Source of the DNA: an uncultured Gammaproteobacteria bacterium
Lineage (GTDB): Bacteria; Pseudomonadota; Gammaproteobacteria; Eutrophobiales; Eutrophobiaceae
Direction: 5' to 3'
Length of the DNA: 64,000 nucleotides
Assembly: GCA_943788005.1 (NCBI GenBank)
Contig: CALSOP010000002.1
Span: 62,001 to 126,000 of the forward strand
Positions within the stretch are counted from its first letter, which is position 1. Each line of letters opens with the position of its first letter. Below the pieces are notes generated by a model that ran no database searches, was not told the DNA's origin, and saw only the letters and a list, made by a program, of their open reading frames with translations. A program made the position numbers and the translations under genes. Of the stretch, positions 42,496-55,638 are shown in pieces.

Positions 42496-43038
42496 ATGAA
42501 AAAGTCCCCTGGCATTTCAGACGAAGATAGTGCGCTATTTCGCAAAATGGTTGGCGACGCTCGTCCATTAAAACAAGATGGTTTCATAGCTGAAAAACCC
42601 AGACCCAAAGCACACCCTGCAAAAACGGAAGCCGATAATCTTGCTGTCATTGAAGAAATGAGTAATGCAGACTTTGACTCAAGCTTATTAGAACGAGGTG
42701 ATGAGCTTATTTATACTAGCCCCGGAGTTCAAAACAATATAATAAAAAAATTACGTCGTGGTCATTATAAAATTGAAGCAGAACTGGATTTACATGGCAT
42801 GACAGTTGATAGTGCTAAAATTGCATTAGCTGATTTCCTTAAACAGTCCACAGCGCGTTCTCAATACTGTGTCAGAATTATTCATGGCAAAGGTTTGGGC
42901 TCTATAAATAAACAACCGGTGATAAAAAACAAACTTAATCAATGGCTACAAAAGATGGATATTGCACAAGCTTTCTGCTCCGCAAGACCTGCTGATGGAG
43001 GTACCGGAGCGATTTATCTATTATTAAAACGTAAATAA
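42496..43038 (+). CDS. Smr-domain protein
   Basis: A 180-residue protein with a C-terminal Smr domain (about 95-178): AELDLHGMTVDSAK with the conserved LDLHG, then RIIHGKGLGS, and GGTGAIYLLLK at the end. Smr domains are nucleases or nucleic-acid binding modules; E. coli SmrB cuts mRNA at collided ribosomes. The N-terminal 80 residues hold the family's basic linker (KPRPKAHPAK). It faces the rpfF gene convergently and their ends overlap. Confidence 0.87.
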   Translation: MKKSPGISDEDSALFRKMVGDARPLKQDGFIAEKPRPKAHPAKTEADNLAVIEEMSNADFDSSLLERGDELIYTSPGVQNNIIKKLRRGHYKIEAELDLHGMTVDSAKIALADFLKQSTARSQYCVRIIHGKGLGSINKQPVIKNKLNQWLQKMDIAQAFCSARPADGGTGAIYLLLKRK

Positions 43039-43780
43039 TTAGCATACTCTGGACGATTTTTTGCATCGCCATATTCCCATTCCAGTTTTTATTATGGTTT
43101 TGGACGTAGGAATAAACAGCTTCTTCACCTCCATGATTGTCGACAAGAATATCTACAATGCCCATGTCATATAGTTCTTCCGCGCTATATAAATTTCCGC
43201 TAGAAATTAATTTATGGGCTTTATTCAACCCTACTCTTGATGAAAGCGTTTGAAATCCACCCATACCAGGAAAACAATTAAATAATATTTCAGGGAAACC
43301 CATCATTGCCGAACGTTCGGCAATGATGACATCACCTGACAATGCTATTTCTAATCCACCACCAAGAGCATTTCCCCTGACCAAAGATATAGTGACAATA
43401 GGTAAATCAAAGTTTGTCATTATTGGATAAATTGCTTTTATACAATTGCTGGCGTATGTCTCGAGAGCGTTCTTATCTTGATTCTTAATGCAGTTTAAAA
43501 AATGATTGAGGTCGCCACCTAAACTGAAGACTCCATCTGCATGTGAATCAAGCACATGATACTTGACCGTTTGGAGCTCTCCATTAATTGGTAACTGTCC
43601 ATTATTTATTTCAATACATCGATGTAAGGTTCGAATGTCATCAACTAACTGCGGCGTAACACACGGTTTTGGAAATGCATCAAGATAGACCCAGACAATT
43701 CCGTCATCGGCATCAAATTCATAATTGATATGTTCAAGTTTATTTATCGTATTCTTTAAACTAAAGTTTAATGTATTCAT
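42935..43780 (-). CDS. rpfF: RpfF-type DSF (cis-2-enoic acid) synthase
   Basis: A crotonase-fold protein closest to RpfF, which makes diffusible signal factor fatty acids from acyl-ACP. The signatures FSLGGDL, VRGNALGGGLEIALS, MMGFPEILFNCFPGMGG and SGNLYSAEELYDMGIVD match RpfF closely, including the two catalytic glutamates (in GGGLE and GFPE). A good Shine-Dalgarno (CGGAG) precedes ATG 43780. The last ~45 residues are doubtful: the open frame runs 104 bases into smr, and a one-base deletion near 43080 would instead end the gene at 43014 with a charged tail (EYGDAKNRPEYANYLRF). No rpfC or rpfG homologue is in the window, so sensing partners must be elsewhere. Confidence 0.82.
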   Translation of the reverse strand: MNTLNFSLKNTINKLEHINYEFDADDGIVWVYLDAFPKPCVTPQLVDDIRTLHRCIEINNGQLPINGELQTVKYHVLDSHADGVFSLGGDLNHFLNCIKNQDKNALETYASNCIKAIYPIMTNFDLPIVTISLVRGNALGGGLEIALSGDVIIAERSAMMGFPEILFNCFPGMGGFQTLSSRVGLNKAHKLISSGNLYSAEELYDMGIVDILVDNHGGEEAVYSYVQNHNKNWNGNMAMQKIVQSMLIIYVLIIDKSLRYLHQQVLRSRKLVQYPSFVAID

Positions 43781-43839
43781 AGTAATCTCCGTTTTGTTTG
43801 ACTTACTGATTTAGTTAATTGAATGGAAAACCATTTAAA

Positions 43840-43859
43840 CATGTTTATTAATGAACATG
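43840..43859. promoter_or_regulatory. Near-perfect 20-bp palindrome upstream of rpfF
   Basis: CATGTTTATTAATGAACATG is symmetrical at nine of ten base pairs and lies 60 bases upstream of the rpfF start, in the 159-base gap after ispF. A second small palindrome, AAACATGTTT (43837-43846), overlaps its left arm. The form and place suggest a dimeric repressor or activator site for the signal synthase gene. No regulator is assigned. Confidence 0.45.
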
Positions 43860-43939
43860 CGATGATTCAAAATCGTTTAACGATAGATCAAACTTAAAAG
43901 ACTAAAATGAAATTTGAAAGAGAAGAATTTATGAAATGA

Positions 43940-44414
43940 TTATGAAGTAGATATTAAAACGACAGCATAGACAGCGATGCCTTCGCCTCGACCAACAAAA
44001 CCCATTTTTTCTGTCGTTGTCGCTTTAATATTTATATCTGTGATTTTTGCATCAAGATCTGTTGAAAGATTTTTTTGCATTAAAGAAATATGGTCAGCCA
44101 TCTTTGGTGCTTGTGCCAAAATAGTTATGTCTGCATTACCCAACACAAATTTATTTTTTTTCATTAAATCATAAACTTGCTCGTAACAAAATCCGGCTAT
44201 CAATATTTTTTAATTCTGGATCTGTATCCGGAAAATGTGATCCAATATCACCTAAACACATAGCTCCGAGTATCGCATCGCATAGAGCATGTATTACCGC
44301 GTCTGCATCAGAATGTCCTTCCAGACCTTTTTCGTAAGGAATAGTCACACCACCTAAGATTAAAGATCGGCCTTCAACAAGACGATGAGCATCGTAACCA
44401 TGTCCAATTCGCAT
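43940..44414 (-). CDS. ispF: 2-C-methyl-D-erythritol 2,4-cyclodiphosphate synthase, one frameshift
   Basis: IspF forms the cyclic diphosphate in the non-mevalonate isoprenoid pathway. Residues 1-77 ([15 protein letters not shown] with metal His, [14 protein letters not shown]) and the rest ([30 protein letters not shown]) are in different frames; one extra base near 44180, just after DSRILLR, accounts for it. Corrected, the protein has 157 residues, as expected (E. coli 159). It starts four bases after ispD, the normal order. Confidence 0.92.
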
Positions 44415-44418
44415 TTTT

Positions 44419-45120
44419 TTATATCACCCTATCTAGGTACATTTTTAGTGATTCAAGATCATCTTTATGGGTTAGTTTCATGTTTTCCTGGTGTCCATGA
44501 ACTAACATTGGCTTAAAACCCATTCTTTCCATTGCCATAGATTCATCTGTTACAACTGTTTTATTCTTGAGAGCGTCTTCAATAGCACGACAAAAGCTTC
44601 CCATATTTAAACATCTGTGGTGTTTGTGCATGCCAAAGTGATTCGCGCTCTACCGTTTTATCTATTTCACCAGTGTCATTTGCGCGTTTCATAGTATCCC
44701 GGCAAGGCATTGCCAGAATCCCTCCGACTTCATGTCTTCGTAATTCAATATCAGTCGGTCTATCGCTGACTGGTTCAGACAAGGTCTGGCTGCATCATGA
44801 ACCATAACCCAATCACTATCTTCCGCTTTGCCAGATAGCGCCTGTAAACTATTTAACACTGACTGGTAACGTTCTTCCCCGCCCGGCGCTGTCAATATTT
44901 TATCATTATTAGATATTGCCAATGTTGGCCAGAACTCATCTTCCTTTGATATCGCTACGACTATTTTTTCTATTTCTTCACGATGAATAAAGCAATCAAT
45001 CGTATGTTCAATGATTGTTTTATTGTTGATTGAAATATACTGCTTTGGTTTATCCACGCCCATGCGTGAACCAACTCCTGCAGCAGGTATTACTACCCAG
45101 TATTTTGAACTATCTGACAT
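44419..45120 (-). CDS. ispD: 2-C-methyl-D-erythritol 4-phosphate cytidylyltransferase, two frameshifts
   Basis: IspD joins CMP to methylerythritol phosphate. The N-terminal part ([28 protein letters not shown]) ends out of frame near 44724, where one base seems missing; [14 protein letters not shown] then continues to about 44593, where one extra base in an A-run (T-run on the coding strand) shifts to the last part ([21 protein letters not shown]). The two changes cancel, and the span is exactly 234 codons, the normal size. It follows ftsB after five bases. Confidence 0.92.
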
Positions 45121-45125
45121 GACTG

Positions 45126-45425
45126 TTAATTAGTAGTATTAGATTGAGACCCTGAATAATCTACAATTTGATAAAACGTTTCATCGTGTTTAATCATTCC
45201 CATCTCACTGCGTGCACGCTCTTCTATTGCATCATGACCTTCCTTAAGGTCATGCACTTCTGCTGCTAATGATAAATTTCGTTCTTTGAGACTTATATTT
45301 TCTTGCTCGACTTTACTGATCTGATCCTGAAGATGATGCACTTCGGTCAAACTGCCATTACCGAACCACAGACGGTACTGCAATAGTATTAGCAATATAA
45401 CGAAGAGAACAGTAGTCAGTTTCAT
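45126..45425 (-). CDS. ftsB: Cell division protein FtsB
   Basis: FtsB is a bitopic inner-membrane protein of the divisome, in complex with FtsL and FtsQ. The 99 residues have a short cytoplasmic start, one membrane helix (about 4-20), the conserved YRLWFGNGSL, then a periplasmic coiled coil (about 27-70) and the RSEMGMIKHDETFYQIV ending. It lies between eno and ispD, its classic site, with a 238-base gap to eno that probably holds a promoter. Confidence 0.95.
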   Translation of the reverse strand: MKLTTVLFVILLILLQYRLWFGNGSLTEVHHLQDQISKVEQENISLKERNLSLAAEVHDLKEGHDAIEERARSEMGMIKHDETFYQIVDYSGSQSNTTN

Positions 45426-45663
45426 TTCATTAGTCGGTTCTTATGAAAAAGTAGTTTTTAGAATTATCAATTTTAATCACCGATGGCACAGGGAAGCATA
45501 AAATATTATTTATATACTTATTCATTTTACTATCTGTTTATTTTTTTGCTCATAGTAATTTAATTTATCAGCGAGGTATTGAAAACATCTTTTGGAGCAA
45601 GTCTTGTATTCAACTCTTCTTTAAATTTAATCATTTTTCTCTGTGGCTTATATAATATTATTA

Positions 45664-46950
<1,287 letters not shown>

Positions 46951-46977
46951 TTATTCTCCAATACGCATTTACTTTAG

Positions 46978-49456
<2,479 letters not shown>

Positions 49457-49629
49457 TTAGAGGAGAATGTATTGTTCGGTTTAGTAAAACCGATTTTTGG
49501 GGTAAAAAGTAGCCTAAATAATGTCATATTCAGGGGAAATAATGCTAACAGAATCAGAGCTAATACACCATCACAGAAATGCACTAATCACTCTTCAATC
49601 CACTAAAACCAGGAAACTCTTAATTTAGC

Positions 49630-51345
49630 TTAATGGCTCACAACCCGATAATGTTTTTCAATATCTTCCTGCGTAATAATGCCGTAAATACGGTCGGCTG
49701 ATGGACCTAACTTTCGGGTCACATACAGTGCTTCTGCATCTGTGTCATTTATTTGCTGCTGTGCGTGCTGCAAAGTGGATTCCAGACTGACCTTTGTCAA
49801 TTGTCGACGTTTAGCAGGAATTTCCAGTAGCACAATTTCATCATCATCCGTTTCTTCTAGATGTCGCGCCAAATCGGTTGCCGGCATCAAAAGATTGCCC
49901 TCTTCACGCCGAATTATTAACCAGTCTGGTGCTTCTTTTAAATGAGTAATAGCAACATTTCTTTGTATCACCGACTCGGTCATAACATAAGCCTTATTCA
50001 TCACCGACTCGACGCCTATTCGCCTTAGCGACTGTGCGATTGGATCATTGCGGTAATCAAGCCCAATCCCCGTGAATTGAGAAAAGAAGATAGAGTCACT
50101 CTTGAACAGTTCGCGTGCCGCCAGATTTGCGCTGACAATCACTAGCATACCCGGGAAGATGATATTCTGGTTACCCGTTAACTCAAGTAATGCTAGTAAA
50201 GCGGCTAATGGTGCTTGTAAAGTCGCTCCCATCATGGCCCCCATGCCGAGCATGGCATACAGACCAACATCAGAAAAATTACCATCAAACATCTCAACTA
50301 ATTTACCCACTATACCACCGGCCAAGGCGCCAATAAAAATGGCTGGACCTATTAATCCAGCGGGGATACTAAAACCGACACATAGCGCTGTCGCAACCAG
50401 CTTGGTAAAAATTAATAAGAGCAATGCAACGATCCCGAGCTGACCTAAGATCACAGCATCAACGGTGTCATAGCCAATTCCCATAATCTCCGGGCTCACT
50501 ATTGCAATCATACCAACACCGACACCAGCGAGCGTCATTCGTATCCAAATATCGATTTTTAAACCCAGTTTTGTAAACGCACGAGTGAGTCGAATTAAAC
50601 CAGCAGCAATAGCACCGATTAAAATACCCATTAAGACAATAATAGGTAATTCAAGAAATGATTCGAGATCAACCGCTTGAACCGTGAAAATAGGCTCGGC
50701 ATCAAACACCAGTCGGCAAACAACCGTTGCACTTACCGCAGACAAAATGGCAGGCGTAAACCCAGTGATCGTGTATTCCATCAAAATCACTTCCATCGCA
50801 AAGATCACCCCTGCCAGAGGCGTATTAAAGGAAGCCGCGACAGCAGCCGCCGCACCACAGCCTACAAGCGTCCGAATACTATTGTTTGGCAAATGCAAGT
50901 ACCGACCCAATAAACTGGCACTGCCCGCACCCAGATGCACACAGGGGCCTTCGCGGCCGATAGATTGCCCTGAAACTATAGCAACCCCAGCACCGATGAA
51001 CTGCATTACAAGATTTTTAAATGGCAGATTGCCTTCATGATAAGACAAGCGTTCCAATACATGGATGACACCAACTCGGAGAGGGACACGTGAAACAAAA
51101 TAAAATAGTAAGCCCAGAAACAGTCCACCCGCAGAAGCCATTAATAAGCGACTCTGCCAGGCTACAGCTTCATAATTTTCAGGATCAGCGCCAGGTAAAA
51201 ATGACATCTGAGTGTATTCAGTACTATAACGAAAAAGAATAATCACCAGACCAACAACAATACCCGTCACTAGACCAAGCATTGAGAGTGCGAAAAGCGC
51301 TTGTTTCCCGGCCAACAAGACCCGGGTGCGCACCAAATATTCCAA
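49630..51345 (-). CDS. ClC-family chloride channel/antiporter with C-terminal CBS region
   Basis: A 571-residue inner-membrane protein with the ClC fold: about ten to twelve membrane spans over residues 15-425, the selectivity motifs GQSIGREGPCVHLGAG (with the gating glutamate of the exchanger class) and GFSIPAGLIGPAIFIGA. The GSGIP motif is not clear in its canonical form. Residues about 445-571 form a cytosolic CBS-pair region. A glutamate in GREGP is compatible with either a channel or a Cl-/H+ exchanger. No operon partner is evident. Confidence 0.88.
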   Translation of the reverse strand: MEYLVRTRVLLAGKQALFALSMLGLVTGIVVGLVIILFRYSTEYTQMSFLPGADPENYEAVAWQSRLLMASAGGLFLGLLFYFVSRVPLRVGVIHVLERLSYHEGNLPFKNLVMQFIGAGVAIVSGQSIGREGPCVHLGAGSASLLGRYLHLPNNSIRTLVGCGAAAAVAASFNTPLAGVIFAMEVILMEYTITGFTPAILSAVSATVVCRLVFDAEPIFTVQAVDLESFLELPIIVLMGILIGAIAAGLIRLTRAFTKLGLKIDIWIRMTLAGVGVGMIAIVSPEIMGIGYDTVDAVILGQLGIVALLLLIFTKLVATALCVGFSIPAGLIGPAIFIGALAGGIVGKLVEMFDGNFSDVGLYAMLGMGAMMGATLQAPLAALLALLELTGNQNIIFPGMLVIVSANLAARELFKSDSIFFSQFTGIGLDYRNDPIAQSLRRIGVESVMNKAYVMTESVIQRNVAITHLKEAPDWLIIRREEGNLLMPATDLARHLEETDDDEIVLLEIPAKRRQLTKVSLESTLQHAQQQINDTDAEALYVTRKLGPSADRIYGIITQEDIEKHYRVVSH

Positions 51346-51559
51346 TAAAACGTTTATTTTTTACTCCTCAATCAATGATGGCATTTTTAACTGCTAAAAA
51401 ATCATTCACAAATAAACAAGTTAGTGAATCACGCTGTAACAGGCTAAAATACCCGAAAAAGTTCACAGCTATAAAAATAACAATAATAAGTGAACACAAC
51501 GATTTCATCACATTTTTAATATAACTTTTTGTATTTTATACTTTTTTTGGGAGGGCGTA

Positions 51560-53233
51560 ATGTCTGATATTGAAATTGCTCAAAAGGCAAAAATGAAACG
51601 TATTGTTGATCTGGCCGCAGATCAATATGGAATAGCAAGTGAACATCTCGAACCTTATGGTCACTATAAGGCGAAATTATCACTCAACTACATAGACAGC
51701 CTTAAAGATAATGAAGATGGCAAGCTCATCTTAGTTACCGCTGTCAGCCCAACTCCTGCTGGCGAAGGCAAAACAACGACAACTGTCGGTCTTGGCGATG
51801 CACTCAATCGTATTGGCAAAAAAGCCATTATGTGCCTCAGAGAACCTTCATTAGGACCTTGCTTTGGTATGAAAGGCGGTGCAGCGGGGGGCGGTTATTC
51901 ACAAGTCGTCCCAATGGAAGACATCAATCTGCATTTCACCGGTGATTTCCATGCTATCGGTGTTGCCCATGCCCTGCTCTCTGCAATGATCGACAACCAC
52001 ATCAATCATGGTAATGAACTTGGCATCGATCCACGACGAATCCAATGGAAACGTGTCGTCGATATGAATGATCGTGCTTTGCGTAATATCACGGTTGGCC
52101 AAGGCGGTCCTGCAAATGGCTATCTTCGTGAAGACGGTTTTGACATTGTCGTTGCTTCTGAAATCATGGCTATTCTCTGTCTGGCTACTAGCCGTAAAGA
52201 TTTAAAAGAACGTCTTGGACGTATAGTTATTGGTTATAAGCGAGATAATAAAACACCAATCTACGCACGTGACCTGAATGCTCAAGGCTCTATGGCTGCA
52301 CTGTTAAAAGACGCGATCAACCCCAACATGGTTCAAACTCTGGAAAATAACATCGCCATTATCCATGGTGGACCATTCGCAAATATCGCTCACGGTTGTA
52401 ACACCGTTACCGCTACCAAGACTGGACTGAAGCTGGCTGATTATGTAGTAACTGAAGGTGGCTTTGGTGCTGACTTGGGCGCTGAAAAATTTATCGATAT
52501 TAAATCTCGTATGGCAGGTCTAAAACCTGCTGCGATCGTGTTGGTTGCAACCATACGCGCTATGAAATACCACGGCGGTGTTGCCAAGGCAGATCTCAAT
52601 AATGAAAACCTTGAAGCCCTTGATAAGGGCATGGTTAATATGGAACGTCATATTAAAAACATCAATGAAGTCTATGGCTTGCCATGTGTCGTTTGTCTAA
52701 ACCATTTCACTCTGGATACCGATGCAGAAGTTGATATGTTGATGAAACGTTGTGAATCACTAGGTGCAAAGGCCGTTGTTTCCAAGCATTGGGCCGATGG
52801 CGGCGCGGGCGCAGAAGATCTGGCACATGCAGTGGTGGATGTTGTTGATAACAATCCGGGCACACATAAATATGTTTATGAAGACAATGCATCACTAACG
52901 GAAAAGATCGAAGCAATATCAACTAAGGTTTATGGTGCAGCTTCTGTTTCTTATGATCCCAAAGTGAAAAAACAGTTAGACGACTGGAATGAAGAATATG
53001 GTTCTTATCCGATTTGTATGGCCAAAACCCAGATGTCGTTCTCAACTGATCCTACGGCGACAGGAGCACCAACAGGTCACAATGTTCATGTCAGTGAAGT
53101 CCGTCTTGCAAATGGCGCTGGTTTCATTGTTGCTATCTGCGGCAATATGATGACCATGCCAGGACTACCAAAAGTACCTGCAGCTGAGCGTATCGATATT
53201 GACGATAACGGCAATATCACTGGTCTGTTTTGA
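51560..53233 (+). CDS. fhs: Formate-tetrahydrofolate ligase
   Basis: Fhs activates formate with ATP to 10-formyl-tetrahydrofolate, feeding purine synthesis and one-carbon metabolism. The 557-residue protein has the P-loop [15 protein letters not shown] (about 64-78), [11 protein letters not shown] and the QGGPANGY segment. A strong ribosome site (GGGAGGG, 51549-51555) precedes the ATG. The 214-base upstream region likely holds its own promoter, and a perfect inverted repeat lies downstream, so it is probably monocistronic. Confidence 0.95.
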   Translation: MSDIEIAQKAKMKRIVDLAADQYGIASEHLEPYGHYKAKLSLNYIDSLKDNEDGKLILVTAVSPTPAGEGKTTTTVGLGDALNRIGKKAIMCLREPSLGPCFGMKGGAAGGGYSQVVPMEDINLHFTGDFHAIGVAHALLSAMIDNHINHGNELGIDPRRIQWKRVVDMNDRALRNITVGQGGPANGYLREDGFDIVVASEIMAILCLATSRKDLKERLGRIVIGYKRDNKTPIYARDLNAQGSMAALLKDAINPNMVQTLENNIAIIHGGPFANIAHGCNTVTATKTGLKLADYVVTEGGFGADLGAEKFIDIKSRMAGLKPAAIVLVATIRAMKYHGGVAKADLNNENLEALDKGMVNMERHIKNINEVYGLPCVVCLNHFTLDTDAEVDMLMKRCESLGAKAVVSKHWADGGAGAEDLAHAVVDVVDNNPGTHKYVYEDNASLTEKIEAISTKVYGAASVSYDPKVKKQLDDWNEEYGSYPICMAKTQMSFSTDPTATGAPTGHNVHVSEVRLANGAGFIVAICGNMMTMPGLPKVPAAERIDIDDNGNITGLF

Positions 53234-53255
53234 TATTACTTAACAGTTAATCATC

Positions 53256-53297
53256 ACCACAGAGTGCAGAGAAAAATATATCTGTGTACTCTGTGGT
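53256..53297 (+). terminator. Inverted repeat after fhs
   Basis: ACCACAGAGT (53256-53265) pairs perfectly with ACTCTGTGGT (53288-53297), and the stem extends inwards with CAGA/TCTG after a bulge. The loop is AT-rich and a short T-rich stretch (ATCTTTTTAC) follows about 10 bases later. It lies 23 bases after the fhs stop and 37 before ycgL. It probably ends the fhs transcript. Confidence 0.65.
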
Positions 53298-53334
53298 AAA
53301 TTTATAATCTTTTTACTTAATATTTCCCAAATAC

Positions 53335-53604
53335 ATGTCCACTATTAACTGTAAGATCTACCGTTGTTCGAAACGAGATGAAATGTATCTCTATGTTCAC
53401 GAAGACAAAACGGTTGAAGATTTACCCGAAGAGTTGATCAAGATTGTGAAGGAACTAACTCATGTCATGGATCTAGAATTATCACCAGAAAGAAAGCTTG
53501 CCAGAGAAGATGTCTTGCTGGTAATAGAGAACCTTGAAGAAAAAGGCTTTTATTTACAAATGCCACCTGATCCACTAAAACCTCATTTACATTATGGTGA
53601 TTAA
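53335..53604 (+). CDS. YcgL-domain protein
   Basis: An 89-residue cytoplasmic protein of the YcgL family (DUF709), whose role is unknown. The landmarks are the start CKIYRCSKRDEMYLYV and the ending ENLEEKGFYLQMPPDP. The family is almost confined to gammaproteobacteria, which supports the taxonomic reading. It starts 101 bases after fhs. Confidence 0.9.
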   Translation: MSTINCKIYRCSKRDEMYLYVHEDKTVEDLPEELIKIVKELTHVMDLELSPERKLAREDVLLVIENLEEKGFYLQMPPDPLKPHLHYGD

Positions 53605-53616
53605 AGAAAACATCTA

Positions 53617-53862
53617 TTAAAAATCATATTTTTTCCTGAACTCCCTTATCTCGTCCAATACCTTCTTTTCTAAATCCTCTTCTTTAACACGTCCGAAGAT
53701 GTCTCGCAGCACCCTTTTTTCTTCTTCATCTACCACATTATCTTCTAATGCCAACCTTTCCATAAAATGAAATTCATGTTCGTCAATCGTGTAATCATTT
53801 GCGAATACAACTAAAAATGAATAACCGGCAATTTCTCTAGCCTTGGAATTCTTTTCATTCAT
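53617..53862 (-). CDS. Small conserved-looking acidic protein, unknown function
   Basis: An 81-residue soluble, highly charged protein. Two helical stretches, DEHEFHFMERLALEDNVVDEEEKRVLRDIFGRV and the C-terminal EIREFRKKYDF, have the spacing seen in TerB-like helical domains, but the resemblance is too slight for a firm call. It converges with ycgL, 12 bases apart, and lies before the MFS gene. A good ribosome site (AGAGGAATTG) precedes its ATG. Confidence 0.6.
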   Translation of the reverse strand: MNEKNSKAREIAGYSFLVVFANDYTIDEHEFHFMERLALEDNVVDEEEKRVLRDIFGRVKEEDLEKKVLDEIREFRKKYDF

Positions 53863-53936
53863 CAGTCAATTCCTCTTAATATTATTTATAGGCTAATGCT
53901 AACCTCTGCTAACCGACATACATTGCGCTAAATCAA

Positions 53937-55322
53937 TTAACTATGCATTCGTCCCCTTGCAATAGATAAATATATACCAGGCACACAAAGCATTGCAGCA
54001 ATGGTGAATGTCAATCTTATGGCCTTTTCCAGAGCATCATAATTTGACGGTTCTATTTCTACAGCTCCAATAACAATGACAAATACTAATGTTACCAACA
54101 CCATGCTACTCATTTGGCCAACGATACGCATGGTGGCCATAACACCATTCGCACTACCATAAGAACGCTTTTCTACTGAACTCATAATAGCGTTTACATT
54201 AGGTGACGAGAACAGGCTAAATCCTAATCCTGTTGTTACTAAGGCAAAGATCAAGTAATTCAATGTTGACTCAATCTGTAGATTTGAAAGCAGTATTAAT
54301 CCACACGCACTAACGGCCATGCCCATTGTGGCAAGGTGTTTAGGCTCAAATCGATCTGACAACCTTCCAGCTAATGGAGAGAAAACTGCCATCGTTAACG
54401 GTTGACACATCATTATCATACCGGCTGTTGTAGCAGACAATTCCTTTAAATACTGTAAATACAGACTAACCTGTACCACATTTGCAAAGGTCGCTGTATA
54501 AATTATTAATGAGGCAAAACAAGAAAAAGTGAAAACACGATTTGTAAAAAACAAGCTCACATCAAATATCGGGTGTTTATGCACTCTCTCAAATAAAAAA
54601 AAGAATATAAATCCAAACACAGCAATAGTAAGAAAAATAAAACTAATATGTGAAGGCAAGAAGGAAACGCCAATACAAATCATTAGTATTGATAAGGCAT
54701 ATAAAAGAGCACCAAATAAATCAAAACTACCACGCTCATCCGCAGACCAGTCACCTTTGACAAAAATTAACCCGACAAATAAGACCATAATAGCCAATGG
54801 AATGTGCACCATAAAACTTGCACGCCAACCAAAGCTATCAATGACATACCCACCTATCAGAGGTCCAATCGTTAAGCCTAAATAGATTGTTGATACGGTT
54901 AAACCGATCGCTTGGCCACGCTTGGCTGGCGGAAATACAGATGAAACAATAGCGACTTGAGTCGCATATAACATCGCTGCACTAACGCCCTGTAAGAATC
55001 GTGCTGAAATTAACATTGTGCTATTAACTGCGAAGCCCGCGATTAAGGACGTAACTATGACACTCGCCGTGCCCAATAGAAATATTCGTTTGCGTCCGAC
55101 CATATCGGCAATACGTCCGAAAATTAAGACAAACATCGCACTCGCCATCAAATAAGCCATAGGTACCCAACTTAACAATACCGCATTCATTGATAGATCA
55201 GTGGCAATGGCAGGTAATGCGACGTTAACGGCAGATAACATCAACGGTGTTGTAAACGCATTTAACAAGACCATTATTAGTGTTATTCGCTGTAATGATT
55301 TGTTAGCTTGAATATCTTGCAT
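53937..55322 (-). CDS. MFS efflux transporter, DHA2 (EmrB/QacA)-like
   Basis: A 461-residue inner-membrane transporter with about fourteen membrane spans, as in the DHA2 drug:proton family. Motif A (GRIADMVGRKRIF, near residue 69) and the motif C-like GLTIGPLIGGYVIDSFGWR (near 153) mark it as an exporter. There is no adjacent EmrA-type adaptor or regulator. Substrate unknown. Confidence 0.85.
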   Translation of the reverse strand: MQDIQANKSLQRITLIMVLLNAFTTPLMLSAVNVALPAIATDLSMNAVLLSWVPMAYLMASAMFVLIFGRIADMVGRKRIFLLGTASVIVTSLIAGFAVNSTMLISARFLQGVSAAMLYATQVAIVSSVFPPAKRGQAIGLTVSTIYLGLTIGPLIGGYVIDSFGWRASFMVHIPLAIMVLFVGLIFVKGDWSADERGSFDLFGALLYALSILMICIGVSFLPSHISFIFLTIAVFGFIFFFLFERVHKHPIFDVSLFFTNRVFTFSCFASLIIYTATFANVVQVSLYLQYLKELSATTAGMIMMCQPLTMAVFSPLAGRLSDRFEPKHLATMGMAVSACGLILLSNLQIESTLNYLIFALVTTGLGFSLFSSPNVNAIMSSVEKRSYGSANGVMATMRIVGQMSSMVLVTLVFVIVIGAVEIEPSNYDALEKAIRLTFTIAAMLCVPGIYLSIARGRMHS

Positions 55323-55636
55323 TTTTTATGACAGTGATTAATTCCAATTGAATTCTACAGTATTTGTACATCTTAAAACTGCCCGGTTGTCAATGTCGTC
55401 AGTATATGGTCAAAATGATTCTTTTGTCAGACAAGATGTTTCCACCTTAGCCAATGACGTTAAGTTATAGACATTCACTTTTTCAAGCAGGGCCAGCGTG
55501 ACAATTAATAGACATACTATAATCAATGGGATTTTTTTTGATATCTGTTGATTATTTTAAATAGTATCCTTTGTCTGCTAACAAATAATCATTGCTTATA
55601 TTTCTTCGGTTAGTTTTATTTAAAAAAACCTCAGGT
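55323..55636. other. Intergenic region between MFS gene and lipoprotein hydrolase gene
   Basis: A 314-base AT-rich gap between two minus-strand genes. I find no coding frame with a ribosome site. It must hold the promoter of the MFS gene; the hydrolase terminator lies at its upper edge. Confidence 0.5.
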
Positions 55637-55638
55637 TT
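55622..55638 (-). terminator. Terminator of lipoprotein hydrolase gene
   Basis: On the minus strand AAACC-TGA-GGTTT (55626-55638) forms a short stem directly overlapping the stop codon and is followed by a run of Ts (complement of 55622-55628). This is a compact intrinsic terminator. Confidence 0.6.

Noticed and set aside
50684-51040. 118-codon plus-strand frame opposite the ClC gene
   Set aside because: It is a shadow of a conserved membrane protein and lacks a ribosome site.
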